DNA of 64,000 nucleotides from Axinella damicornis. Taxonomy: Eukaryota > Porifera > Demospongiae > Axinellida > Axinellidae. The notes under the pieces were generated by a model, which saw only the letters and a program-made list of their open reading frames with translations, ran no database searches and was not told the origin of the DNA. The stretch is from positions 8,880,689-8,944,688 of the forward strand of contig OZ007507.1 of assembly GCA_963931865.1 (NCBI GenBank), read 5' to 3'. Position 1 is the stretch's first letter, and every line of letters starts with the position of its first letter. A program made the position numbers and the translations under genes. Positions 44,037 through 54,858 of this stretch are shown here, piece by piece.

Positions 44037-44200
44037 TGCTGTTTCCCGCCAAAATCTGAGGTGGTACCTTCCAACCAATCAAAAGCATTACCCGTTCCCG
44101 CGTTAAGTATTACCGCGGATTCCAACCAATCAAATGACAGCGCCTCCAGGAGGCTTTTGAGGGTATATAAGGAGAGTCAAGTTCGGTGTTACTCATTCGG
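44037..44200. promoter_or_regulatory. promoter block with E2F, two CCAAT and TATA motifs
   Basis: TTTCCCGCCAAAA (44042-44054) matches an E2F site and is 6 bp upstream of the minus-strand ATG at 44036. CCAACCAATCAAA occurs twice (about 44071 and 44122), each with a CCAAT box. GGGTATATAAGGAG (44162-44175) is a TATA box in plus orientation. The arrangement suits divergent transcription; actual start sites are not shown by sequence. Confidence 0.55.
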
Positions 44201-44270
44201 GGGTTTAGCTCGGATTAGGTTAATGTTAGGAGAGCCCTAACTTACTTAATCCTTGTCATACCTTCCTCTA

Positions 44271-44545
44271 ATAGGGGTGGGGTGGGAGCATTGGGAGGGT
44301 GGGAGCATTGGGGGGCGGGAGCATTTGGAGGGTGGGAGCATTGGGGGGGTAGGGAGCATTGGGAGGGTGGGGCTGGGGTGGGAGCATGGGGGGTGGGGCT
44401 GGGTTGGGAGCATGGGGGGTGGGCTGGGGTGGGAGCATGGGGGGTGGGGCTGGGGTGGGAGCATGGGGGGTGGGGCTGGGGTGTGAGCATGGGGGTGGGG
44501 GTGGGGCTGGGGTGGGAGCATGGGGGGTGGGGCTGGGGGTGGAGG
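44271..44545. repeat. G-rich minisatellite
   Basis: About ten units of GGGGTGGGGCTGGGGTGGGA with GCAT, 17-29 bp long. The runs of G could form quadruplexes. Frames across it are low complexity. Confidence 0.9.
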
Positions 44546-45097
44546 GGGGTGCTAGGGCTAGCTAGGTGGGTACATGAGTGTTGATTAATACTCCTGCACT
44601 GAACCACCACGTACCTGCAATTCACCCTGACCCCCGACCCGAGATAACCTAGACAATCTTCTGGGCATGTAGAAGCTAGCAGTGAGCCTTTTTATGTCTG
44701 TACGCGTCGTCATTGCGCGTCACCATGGTTAACAAGTGGGTGTGGTTTTAATCTGGCAAACCTCAAGTGAGAACGAGCCCGGGGAGCAGCGATTAGTCTA
44801 CTGTCTGGCCGAAGGTATAAGTGAAGAGATTAAAGGAGAAGGATCGAGGGATCGAATGGCATAAGGCAGGGAGGGTGTTTTGGAGGAAAAGAAAAGGGAG
44901 AACTAGTGGTGTGGTTGCCCCTTGCATGTGCAGGTGCTTGAATTACTTTGACATTGGTGGCAGCAACTATTCCAGTCTCGCGGGACAGACAGCGGCATGT
45001 GGGGGGAGGGTTACTGGCCCGGCCGCGAGACTACTTCTGTGTGGTGCAGACTCGCTGTCCCCCTCCCCCCTCACTTCCACTCCCACCCTCTCCCCAG

Positions 45098-48000
45098 GCT
45101 ACATGACCCCTGAGGCCTGGGAGCAGAGGAAGAAGCTGGAGTACCATCTTCACGAACAGTCACTAACATGTGAGGGACAACCATTGTTACTGACCCTTGA
45201 CTTGCTCGTCAGTAGAATATACACCAGCAATTGATATTATTCCGATTTGTCAGACATGCCAAGGCTCAGACACAGCGTTAATAACACAATGTTTGTAGTA
45301 TTGCTCGACTGCTCTGTCGGTAGCCATCATTGGGCTTCTCATTGTAACTGTCAGACCCCAAGCTTGCAGTCGAAGGATGGGATGTTCGTCTTGTTGGCAC
45401 ATCCAGTCTCGTTCCAGAGTTCTCAGACCAATACCTGCACTAATGGGTGGGGCAGCTACATGTAGCGTAACTTTGGGTACTATGACTATAATCATTATCG
45501 GGCAGCTCCAGTGCGGGTTAGTGCCATAGCTGCAGTAGAGCAAGGTGGTAGTAGCATACGTCGTGCTGCAGTAGAGCAAGGTGGTAGTAGCATACGTCGT
45601 GCTGCAGTAGAATACGGTATACCTCGTTCCACACTTCATGACCATATTTCAGGCAAGGTTGAGCATGGAGCCAAACCAGGTCGTGATCCCTACCTATCTT
45701 TGGAAGAGGAAGAAGAGCTTGTTAGTTTCCTTCTCAAGTGTGCGCGTATTGGCTGTCCTCGTACACTAAAGCAAGTGATGGCACTTGCTCGGGAGATCGT
45801 GACACCTGTCTCTTCTGTACGGCACAGTAGCTTGCGATTTGGAGGTTATATAAAGTAAAGGTAGCTGTAGTCATAAACCAACTCTGGTGGACAAGGCACC
45901 ACACTGTTCGTAGATTGGAGGTTTCATCCGATGGTCGCAACCTTCGGACGCTGCTCTATTTTGTTGTACATCGTCCACATCCGCTCATGTATAAAGTCCG
46001 AATTTGTGATGCAAGAGCGAGGGCAGGAGTTCGTTCCGTTGGTGTTGTGCAGCCATCCGATAATGCAGGGTGTTCGATAATTTGATAGGTTACTCTAGCA
46101 GATGTGGGCTGGACCTGCGAAAGGTGGCTCACTTGGCATGCCTGATTTATGTGTGTGTGTGTGTGTGTGCATGTTGATCATGATAGAGGTAGGCCCAGGA
46201 TTTGAGTACCCCCTCCCACTTCTCCACAGTGGACAGGTGTATGCAGCACTAGGTGTTGATTGAAGTGATGCAGGTGGAGAAGCTGACCTTCAACAGATGA
46301 ATGCACTAACCTGATCAGGTTGGTTTTGGTAAAGTAACTGTAGGGCAGAATTCATAAACTAATTTTAACACTTTAACCGATAAAGCCATCTACAGACAGC
46401 TTTAGTGTTCACCTTGCAATGTCCTTTGGAGTTAGGTTCTGCGTGAGCAGAAAGGGTGGGATAGGGGGAAGTGGGTGGGTGCACCCGAAGGAGAACTTTT
46501 GTTTCATAAAAAGGCAGCCAGCTGTTGGGATTATCCTGCCATCAGAATAGACATGGATATGCTCAGCTTGGCCTTGAAAAGTCTTTGGTTGGAGCCAGGT
46601 GGGCCATTTCTCTCCTCCTTTGCACGAATGGGCTGAGAAAACAGCCCTCTCGCTTGGGGGGCCTCTATTCTGGCAGTGAAGCTGTTTTCCCGGTCTGGAC
46701 GTGTGGTGATAAGCCAAGAACCGTAACGAGTGAAAGCTTGTTCATGAGTAGATTTGGTGAAAGTCAGAAATGTGTGCAGAATGGCTGCATGGGCATGTGC
46801 GTGAACTTTGGGAGCTGAAAACATGGTACATTTCATGCATCCCATGGGCTTAAAGTGACCTCCTGCGAAAACGGTTAACCCTATATTTGCTATAGACGCA
46901 TATAAATGTGTCATGCAACTTTCATCTTGTGATGTGACCTCTGGCAATGTCCACCTGCGGGACCAAGGGAGGTGGGCAGGTTTCAGCACACAGCACCATG
47001 TGATTGCAGTTAGTTCATCATGTTATGGCCTACTGCTGTTGTGTAGTCTCATGCCCAGACATTCACGCCCACCGGCAGAGAATGTCTGGTGGATTTCTTG
47101 CCACAGAGTGTGTCCAGCGTCGGTGTAATTGAAGCGCTGATTGCATGCACAATTTATAGAGGAATTCTGTGTAGCCCTACCTTCAAGCAGTCAGCGACAT
47201 TCACTAACCCCCGAAGCATCAGCTGCTAACAATAGGGCGGTGGGCTTCTGGTTATTCCAGTATTGCCGTAAACCATTGTTCTATAGAGTTGGTTCTTGGA
47301 CATGGAACGGTAGTTGGCAAACAAATTTTATTTTGCAACGTTTCGATCACCGTCTTGTGATCTTCTTCAGGCATACTAAGAGAATGGCATACGTAGGTGC
47401 TATATGTACAAATTAATTACGTAATACACTATTGATGTAATTAGAAATGAAATATCAGAATGCACGAAATTTTTACCAAAGTGATGACCATACTGGGTTG
47501 ACTGCCAAACCACTGTCCTGGTTGAAGTTGTCTGTCTGTTTTATTCGCAGTGCCTCCTTTACTTTCCTCTTGTAATAGTCGTCATCATAGTCCAGAACTG
47601 AACTGTTCTCCCAGTCGATGTCGTGTAGCTGTTGATGGGCATGGGCGGCTACCGCTGAGTCCTCTGTGTGTCCGTTTGTGAGATGTCTCTTGTGTTCTTT
47701 TTGTCGTACATTTAATGTCCTGCCCGTCTCTCCAATGTAAACCTTGTCACAGTCCTGGCAGGGTATGCAGTACACCACTCCCTTCTTGTCGTGTGGATGT
47801 ACCTGTGGCTTTACATTGGTCAAGATGGACCTGATTGTAGTTTTGGACCTGAAGGCCACTCTGATATTCTCTCTCGCCAAGATTCGTCGTATTGCTTCAC
47901 TTGTTCCCTTGATGTAAGGGATCGTCACTGTTGCCACCATCTCCGGTGTTTCCTCTGTCGTCGTCCTAGGGGGTGATGGATTCATAGCTCTTCCGATGAA

Positions 48001-51000
48001 CAGTGACGATCCCTTACATCAAGGGAACAAGTGAAGCAATACGACGAATCTGTCCAAGAACCAACTCTATAGAATATTGCGGAGCACGGTAACATGACAC
48101 TAAAGGAAAAGTAAACCATTGTTCTTGGAAGTTGCAGATGGCTGAAAGGTTCTTGGAAGCTACGAAGAGATGTCTTGAACGTTACGAGCTGTTTTAACTG
48201 AGCTATTTTTGACTTCGATCGATCGGTGATGTAACCCACAATAATTGGTCCGTGTGTGCTCTTCGATTTCATTGGCCATCTCAAAGGTGTTAGTGGCAAG
48301 AAATCTCACTCATCCACCTGCAGGGGTGCACATGGACGGCTGGGCACAAGACTATTGGTTTTGTGTTTGTTGGACTGTGTTCAGCAGATATTCAACTTCA
48401 AACGATTGCAAAGCACTAGCAATCTAGCATTTGATTCCGATGTCCAAGGAGCCCTGCCTGCTGTACAGGCGAGTTTGTTCATTGAAAGCTTTCAAATGAC
48501 GTCACGAGAATAGTAGAGCATGGTCACCTGTCCCGTGACTTTCAGGCGTTTGTGGTTGATATGGCCGCAACATTGATATGGCCGGTAATATTGCTCAGTT
48601 TGAGAAATCCACCTGGTAGGTTTGGAGTTAGGTATGGGAACGTTCGAATGGTACCGCTCAGTTCGCTCTAGCTAGCTGGCACATATCAGCCTTTGTCAGG
48701 CCTGCCAATTCTCACGGCAAATCCGTGAGTCTCACGCTCTCACAGTTTAACCATGCAGCTCAAACTCACGGAACTGCTGAGAGACTATAGCTTGAACACC
48801 TCTACCTGCAGACTACCGATCGGCCGTGGGAACGAGTAATTTGGCAGCCTTGTTCACATGCAAGCCTGTGCATGAGACCAGGCAATAATGTCACATCCTC
48901 ACAGTGCACACACCCTCAACTACAACTTCATCAGGTGTATTCACTCACTTATAATACCGTATAGCGCTTAAATTTTGCGGGTCTAAATTTTTGCGAATTT
49001 CGCGAATTACAGGTCATTCGCGAAATTATTTCAACAAAAGTTGTGTTGTGCGCCTACAGCTACGTGGACAGTATTCCAACGTACGCGCGCGACGGCTAGC
49101 TTGATGGCTCTGTTTGTGTACTCCAACAGTGAGGATGGACAGTAGTCAAAGTGTAAGCTACTGGATCCACATGGAGAGTTCTCCCAAGAGGTACCACCTG
49201 ACATGTGCGATATCTTCCAATACTGAAGCTGCCAGCTCGATCCGGTGAAGGTTAGGGGAACGCACAGGTATCTGAAAACGAACTCGAGAGAGTGTCGCAG
49301 AATACAACGCACCAACGAAGTGGTCTGTGGTAGCTAGTTGAGTTCAGCGCGCACGGCAGTCTTCAAGTGCAGTACAGTATAGTACACCACGCCCATTCTG
49401 TGGGCGTGGCATTTTACCGTGAATTCGCGAAATTTTTTCAACGAAATGTTCTCAAAGAGCAATTCGCGAAAATTTAGACCCGCGAAATATAAGCGCCATA
49501 CGGTAGTAAGATACCCTCGCATTCACCCTTCATGTTCACCCTCACCCTTCATGTTCACCCTCACATATACGTCTCACATATGACACATCTCACATTGAAC
49601 ACACCGTCACATTATACCCTCTCACTGGACAGACTAGCCTCGTTCCCAGGCGCTCTTGGTAATTGGGGAGAAGAGCCAAGAGCGCCTGGGAACGAGGCTA
49701 TGGACAGACATGGACACAATTATACACCCTCACACTTTGACATGTACACCTTGTGCATACCCCTTCGCATATACACCCTCGCACGACACAGTCATAATAG
49801 TAGCAGATTACTCACCCTTCACACCCACACCTTGGGACTATCGGTACCCATAATGTCTCCATCCCTTCCCATTCACCCATCTAGCATGTGGGCCCCCCTT
49901 TTGTTAGTCCTTCCAAGTGGATCAGTCTGCCCCTCACACCCTCTTGCCAGTGGCTGGGAGGAGAAGATCTCAGAGGTGGACAACAGATGGGACCAAGAGA
50001 CCAAGGAAAGGTACTCAGAGTGTCATGTGACATAGTGAATTTACCAACAACTGTTTTTATGTGACTGAAATTAGTGTTTTAGTTTATGGTTGGGTTTTCA
50101 TAATGTAATTTACTAATGGTCAGCTAGTGGAAGCAAAATCTGTTAGTACAGTTGAATGCATTTCCGCATTGCGCCTCGTGCCCTCTACATTTTTGTGTAT
50201 GTGTGTCCTGCATGGCCACACGTGTGTGAGTGTGGTGTGAGTTTGAGTGTAGAATCCTCTGCCTATACTTGGGACCACCATATCCCACTGTCCTGAGACA
50301 GGTAGGACTATCCATAGGAATTCACTGTCTAACCTGAGCCCACCATATCCCACTGTCCTGAGACAGGTAGGACTATCCATAGGAATCCACTGTCTAATAT
50401 AACCTGAGCCCACCATATCCCACTGTCCTGAGACAGGTGGGACTATCCATAGGAATCCACTGTCTAATCTGAGCCCACCATATCCCACTGTCTGTCCCGG
50501 ATCTAGCTAGTCCTTTGAACTAACATGTGCATACCACTACAGTCAAATTACATGTCATGCTTTTGCATTTCTAGACAAAATGCACATTTTGCAGGTAAAA
50601 CTACCCATAGGTACAGATGGGACTGGGCAGGCACCGTAGCCATCAGAGCTGTTCCATATCAACCGTCCACTTGCCCGTTTGAGTCAGTGTGGTGAGAAAA
50701 CTTGCCCAGTATGCATTTAGTACCACCTCCCTCAGTGGTCAGCAGCTCTGGCTCTCTCCAGATATAGCACCTGCAAGCATTCAGCAAGTTTAGTGCTTAG
50801 TATGTCAGCTGGTATATTGTCTGGGCCTGGTGACTTACAGGTGCCTGATATAATTTATTTCCTCCGTAGAAATCTCAATAATCTTCCCTGTACAGATGAC
50901 ACAGATCAGAGCCTGTCATTTGTACTTTGGGTCATGACAGATCAGAGCCTGTCATTTGTAGCTTGAGTCAGATATAGATCAGAACCATCATTTGTAGCTT

Positions 51001-52285
51001 CAGTCATGACAGATCAGGGCCACCAATTGTAGCTACTCATATTTTAGTCTACTATGGTTGTATTAGTTGCTGGTTGTGTGTGTAATCTATGGGCTTGAGA
51101 CGTTACTCCACCCTCCCCCTCACTCCCTCTCAACCCCTCACTCCCTCCAAACCCCTCCCTCCCTCCTTCTCCATCTCCGTCCCTCTCACCCTCTCTTTCC
51201 ATTTCTCCCTTCACCCTGCCAGACCTCTCCCTTCACCCTGCCAGACCTCTCCCTTCACCCTGCCAGACCTCTCCCTTCACCCTGCCAGACCTCTCCCTTC
51301 ACCCTGCCAGACCTCTCCCTTCACCCTGCCAGACCTCTTCCTTCACCCTGCCAGACCTCTTCCTTCACCCTGCCAGGAGACTGTTGATGACTTCAACACT
51401 ATACTGTCTGTGGAGGGCCTAAACTGCGTGGCAGCGTCCTACTATACACACAAAGTCATGACTTTTTGTGCACTGTGTAAGTTAAGGTGTGCACCAGTAG
51501 TTTACTAAGCTGTACACTAGTAAGTATACTAGTACCACCCCCCCCCCCCCCGAAGTACTGAACCCTGTGTGCAAGTTTGACTTGGTCTGGAGAGGAGTTA
51601 GCGATTGTGGCGTGAGTGCAATTTCCTGCATCCATTGCACACCTAGTGCTTCAGAGAACTGTGGCAGCACAACAGCATGTAGCCTAATCGGTCTGTTTGG
51701 CTTTGTGGCATCCTCTCATGTTACTTCCTGTGCAGTGCTCTCGTACTGCACTGCTCTCACTCAGCTTCTGCTTTAGTTCAGGATCACAGAATCAGGGACT
51801 GAGCAGCATCAGTGCGACCTCTCTTCGGAGCAGCATCAGTGCGACCTCTCTTCGGAGCAGCATCAGCGAGACCTCTCTTCGGAGCAGCATCAGCGAGACC
51901 TCTCTTCGGAGCAGCATCAGCGAGAACCTGATTATGGCGTCCCAAGCTACCACTCGTGTTACCCTTGAGAGGATGGAAAGACAACTGACATGCAGATACG
52001 GCAGGTCACTGTAGAGAATCTACGGAGGGAGGGTTTTCCAGGTACGCACATTATGCTGTGTGCTGCATGATTTACAAATATACGCATGCTATGTGTGTCT
52101 GGAGTGTGGGATCTGGCGTGCACTTGGCAGAGCATAATGCATTAATTCTGATACACTACTACTATCTACAGGTGGATCCAGCAGAGGTGTGGCTACGGGA
52201 TGATTGTGATGGCCCTGCGTACTTCCCACAGGAGGGACATTTCCATCTCCACAGTGCTAGCATACCAACGTACTCAATGCCAAAG
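45098..52285 (+). CDS. exon-like fragments of an unidentified gene
   Basis: Blocks with splice-like borders: 45098-45169 (GYMTPEAWEQRKKLEYHLHE), 49951-50010 (GWEEKISEVDNRWDQETKER), 51377-51476 (ETVDDFNTILSVEGLNCVAA) and 52172-52285 (38 codons, VDPAEVWLRDDCDGPAYFPQ then HFHLHSASIPTYSMPK, followed by a GTAAAG donor). The last is the most protein-like. I do not recognise the family. Phases between blocks do not all agree, and the block before 52172 contains a stop in every frame that would join, so the gene may be decayed or my exon choice wrong. The TATA-bearing block at 44037-44200 could be its promoter. Introns hold a transposase fragment, a Penelope-like element and MITEs. Confidence 0.35.
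45511..45858 (+). pseudogene. pogo/jerky-type HTH transposase fragment
   Basis: The frame contains an N-terminal DNA-binding region: AVEYGIPRSTLHDHISGKVE is a psq-type helix-turn-helix, followed by PYLSLEEEEELVSFLLKCAR and GCPRTLKQVMALAREI, the order seen at the N-terminus of pogo/Tigger and jerky-like transposases. A 36-bp segment (about 45529-45600) is duplicated so that GGSSIRRAAVE appears twice. Coding similarity ends near 45800 and the DDE domain is not recognisable; downstream frames are broken. Confidence 0.7.
46370..46990. repeat. dispersed repeat C, copy 1
   Basis: Starts near CTTTAACCGATAAAG (46372) and shares GCAGAAAGGGTGGGATAGGG with 59455-59480 and the block around 46590-46990 with 61040-61350. 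Non-coding. Confidence 0.65.
47276..48072 (-). mobile_element. Penelope-like element, 5'-truncated with inverted terminal piece
   Basis: The GIY-YIG frame (47473-47985) is followed, at its 5' side, by an inverted copy (about 47983-48048) of its own segment 47880-47950. The outer pieces CTATAGAGTTGGTTCTTGGA (47281) and TCCAAGAACCAACTCTATAG (48053) are also inverted. Such inverted 5' ends are typical of Penelope-like insertions. Confidence 0.75.
47473..47985 (-). CDS. Penelope-like element C-terminus with GIY-YIG endonuclease
   Basis: A 170-residue frame codes for the C-terminal part of a Penelope-like retrotransposon protein. It has the linker TIPYIKGTSEAIRRILAREN followed by IRVAFRS, then the GIY-YIG nuclease: GVVYCIPCQDCDKVYIGETG with the paired Cys residues, then RTLNVRQKEHKRHL with the catalytic Arg region, and a later Glu in KEALRIKQT. 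The reverse-transcriptase domain that should precede it is missing, cut off where the inverted copy begins. The frame has no stop. The first Met is in the fused junction sequence and is not a native start. Confidence 0.9.
   Translation of the reverse strand: MNPSPPRTTTEETPEMVATVTIPYIKGTSEAIRRILARENIRVAFRSKTTIRSILTNVKPQVHPHDKKGVVYCIPCQDCDKVYIGETGRTLNVRQKEHKRHLTNGHTEDSAVAAHAHQQLHDIDWENSSVLDYDDDYYKRKVKEALRIKQTDNFNQDSGLAVNPVWSSLW
48957..49503. mobile_element. 547-bp MITE with TA target duplication
   Basis: Ends CCGTATAGCGCTTAAATTT and complement AATATAAGCGCCATACGG, arms about 45 bp rich in TTCGCGAA. TA flanks both sides (48955-48956 and 49504-49505), as in Tc1/mariner insertions. No transposase. 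Confidence 0.85.
49635..49700. mobile_element. 66-bp foldback element, 9-bp target duplication
   Basis: Ends TAGCCTCGTTCCCAGGCGCT and AGCGCCTGGGAACGAGGCTA. Both flanks read TGGACAGAC (49626-49634 and 49701-49709), exact. Confidence 0.92.
50277..50495. repeat. tandem repeat, about 63-68-bp unit
   Basis: Three full copies and a partial one of a unit containing CCATATCCCACTGTCCTGAG and GGACTATCCATAGGAAT. Confidence 0.88.
50895..51020. repeat. tandem repeat, about 36-bp unit
   Basis: About four units containing GACAGATCAGAGCCTGTCATT and TTTGTAGCTTGAGTCA, decaying at the right end. Confidence 0.75.
51206..51376 (+). repeat. 21-bp tandem repeat of acceptor-like sequence
   Basis: Eight units of CTTCACCCTGCCAGACCTCT plus C end directly at the acceptor of the exon-like block 51377-51476. 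Each unit has a pyrimidine tract and CCAG, so each looks like a 3' splice site. Confidence 0.88.
51800..51925. repeat. 27-bp tandem repeat, about 4.7 copies
   Basis: Unit GACCTCTCTTCGGAGCAGCA plus TCAGTGC. It is a multiple of three and open in more than one frame, which could reflect a coding repeat in the surrounding fragmentary gene. Confidence 0.85.
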
Positions 52286-52800
52286 GTAAAGTTACCTGGT
52301 ATCTAATTGGTGTTCTGTACTCCAGTGTGCCCATATATGTTCAACCAAAACGGTTCTATCATCAGTTCTATATCTTGTCACTCACGTGTGGAAAGATACC
52401 AGGCACTCCTGGTTACCATCTTCGGTTCTGTCCACATACGTACTGACGCTGGGCTGAATGTACGTATATGACTGTACATGGTTTGGCCAGGTAGGCATGT
52501 GGGGTAGGGATAACCTTATGGCCAGTTGATTTGAAGAGTGGCTGAACCTATTGTGCATTTTGTTTCTCAACAGTACTGGTTTTGTTCTTTCTCAATCCCG
52601 TTCTAGCTTGGTGGGAATTGAGAGCCCAATACTAGCCTCGTTCCCAGCTCCTCCCCAAGTTTTTGTCGCATACTATACCGGTGTTCATATGTCGTATAGT
52701 TCTTGAGATGGAGCTGTTTTTCGTCTTTCCATCCAGTATTACTTGATACATCACATTGCAGAAATCGCCGAAAACTGGTTCAGAGGAAGCAACGGAGAGC

Positions 52801-52888
52801 TAGCCTCGTACCCAGGCTCTTTCTCGCGGAGGAAAGAGCCTGGGTACGAGGCGCGGTATAAGAGGAAATGAGCCTGGTTACGAGGCTA
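52801..52888. mobile_element. 88-bp inverted-repeat element, 9-bp target duplication
   Basis: Ends TAGCCTCGTACCCAGGC and GAGCCTGGTTACGAGGCTA; an extra internal end-like copy (GCCTGGGTACGAGGC) lies at 52838-52852. Both flanks read ACGGAGAGC (52792-52800 and 52889-52897), exact. Confidence 0.88.
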
Positions 52889-52897
52889 ACGGAGAGC

Positions 52898-54391
52898 AGC
52901 GTCCGATAATGCATACGATTGTCCGATTATAGCTGTTTCAGAGTTTTGGATTAGCTATAACTCCAGAGCCAAACAAGAGAGCAACACCAAACTTGCAACG
53001 CACAGTGATGGATGTGCACTATTGACGGAAGGTCACGCCCACTTCCGCAATTGTACAACTTCCGCGCTATAGCGCGTCTGAATATGGATGTTGTCTGATA
53101 CAGCGGTTTGTTGAGATCTTGCAAATTCAGCAGAAATGAAAACCACTACTGCAAGATCTCAGCAAACTGCTGTAATTGATAACCTTCTGTACATATCTGA
53201 AGCATTTGCTTCTTTCAATGCACCTACTCTTGTGTACATAGGTTGTACGTTGAAGAGAAGCTGGGTGTGGAGTACGTTGAGAAGCGAACCCCGTGGTGTT
53301 GTTTGTGCTCAGCCGAGGGGTGGACCCCCTCAAGGACGTGGAGGCCCTTAGGATGTAACTAGGCCTCACCATTTTTATTAGATAACCGGAACTTCCACAA
53401 TATTTCACTTGGACAGGTACATAATTATGTATGATGCATATTATAGTCCTCAACTCTCTCTGAGTAGCCTTACCTCTCCTCAACATGCTGAACAGAAATT
53501 ATTATTATTACAGTCCTTACATATTCCCCAAGTCATTAATTTCCTGTCATGCATCATTATTATTGTTTTTGCAATGCCCTTATACACACACACAATAATG
53601 TATCTCTGTTTGTTTGCTTGGCTTCATATCTGTTACTGTCCTATTGATCTTGAGAATGCATGCCACCACCAGCCACAGAAACTGTCAAGCAACTGTATTG
53701 ATATTAAATTGTACGTCATCTGGGGCCATTATATGGGAGGGGGCAGAAAGCTGAGGAGCCTGGGAACCAGGCATGCATTCTCGTACAGTAGTTATGATCA
53801 ATGTGCATGACTGTGCAAGCCCATTCCAGAGCTGAAGGATCAATGCAATGCACCCAGCAGCTGCATGGGGACTATGATGAGCAAAATCAAGGCCTATAAC
53901 CCGGCCTGAATTCTTTCCGCTCTCTGCAATCATAATTCAGTTTCTGACCTATCAGCATGCATGCCTGTAACAAGAAGCTGGCTATCAATGTAGTCCAGAC
54001 CATTCCCACTGCTTTAGAGTTGGTAAAAAAAACACTTGTCCTATACAGAATACCACAATGAACTATATACAAGGCAAGCATACAGCATGCATAATTATAA
54101 TAGCCAAACTTTGATGTATTATTTAAGGTTCTTCAGTAGACAGACTTCTCCACAGCACCTGACAAAAAGAAGAGATGTAGTCTATATCAATGTGCTTGAA
54201 ACCACCCACTCAAGTAACTGGCTGTGTTTCATTCGTTCCAGGATGGGCATGAAATTTAGAGTGGCGAAATTAGGGGTCGGGGGGAGAGGTGTAAGTAGTC
54301 TTGTGCCCACATCACACCCTCTCACGAGGAATAACGGTTGGTGACCCATGTCCAATTTCTTCAGCTTAATACTGGAATGTGGTAAGGAGTC
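52898..54391. other. no gene recognised
   Basis: A short inverted pair (GCAGAAATGAAAAC-adjacent TTTGTTGAGATCTTGCA / TGCAAGATCTCAGCAAA, 53108-53168) is present. Open frames lack splice support or family motifs. Confidence 0.4.
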
Positions 54392-54394
54392 TAA

Positions 54395-54855
54395 CAGCCC
54401 GTTTATACTACAGACCGAGAAGGGCGGATTCGCTCCGGTTCGACGCAGATCAATCTGGGAGGTGCATTTACACTACGCCGCCCGAGCGCTCCATGTACTG
54501 TGATTTGGGGTCAAAGTTCATGATTAGTCACATGCCCAGGCCGCATTCTCACGAGACTAGTCATACGTTCGGGAATTCGATATACAACACCATGACAACC
54601 CCTCGTCTCGAAACCGGACCCTTCGTGATCTGGTTCGGATACTATTGGCAACCGTCACGCCCCCCCCTCCACGCCCTACCAACGGGTTCGATTCCGTTTA
54701 CACTTGAGGCGGGAGCGCTCCGGATCGAACCAGTTCGATGGAGTTTGGTGGTCCAGTACGGAGCGGATCGGTGGGGTTCGGTTCGTGTTTACATTACGAG
54801 ATAATTCGAACCAGTTCGAGCTGGATTGATCCAGAGCGCTAGTGTAAACGGGCTG
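54395..54855. mobile_element. 461-bp PIF/Harbinger-type MITE
   Basis: Ends CAGCCCGTTTATACTA and TAGTGTAAACGGGCTG, with TAA on both sides (54392-54394 and 54856-54858). The 3-bp TAA duplication is typical of PIF/Harbinger. The interior repeats TTCGATCC-like motifs (GGAGCGCTCCGGATCG). No transposase. Confidence 0.82.
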
Positions 54856-54858
54856 TAA

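Noticed and set aside
44242..44625. Gly/Trp/Glu- or Pro/His-rich open frames
   Set aside because: They are low-complexity readings of the G-rich minisatellite.
46180..46262. Helitron helicase C-terminal signature (GQVYAALG)
   Set aside because: Only a few residues resemble the motif and no other Rep/helicase sequence is near.
50277..51376. CRISPR-like array
   Set aside because: Units are head-to-tail without unique spacers, and the genome is animal.
51067..51508. Open frames with repeating SLHPARPLP or TLPDLS peptides
   Set aside because: They come from the 21-bp tandem repeat; the array looks intronic.
54379..54804. 141-codon open frame
   Set aside because: It runs through a PIF/Harbinger-type MITE and includes its terminal repeat.
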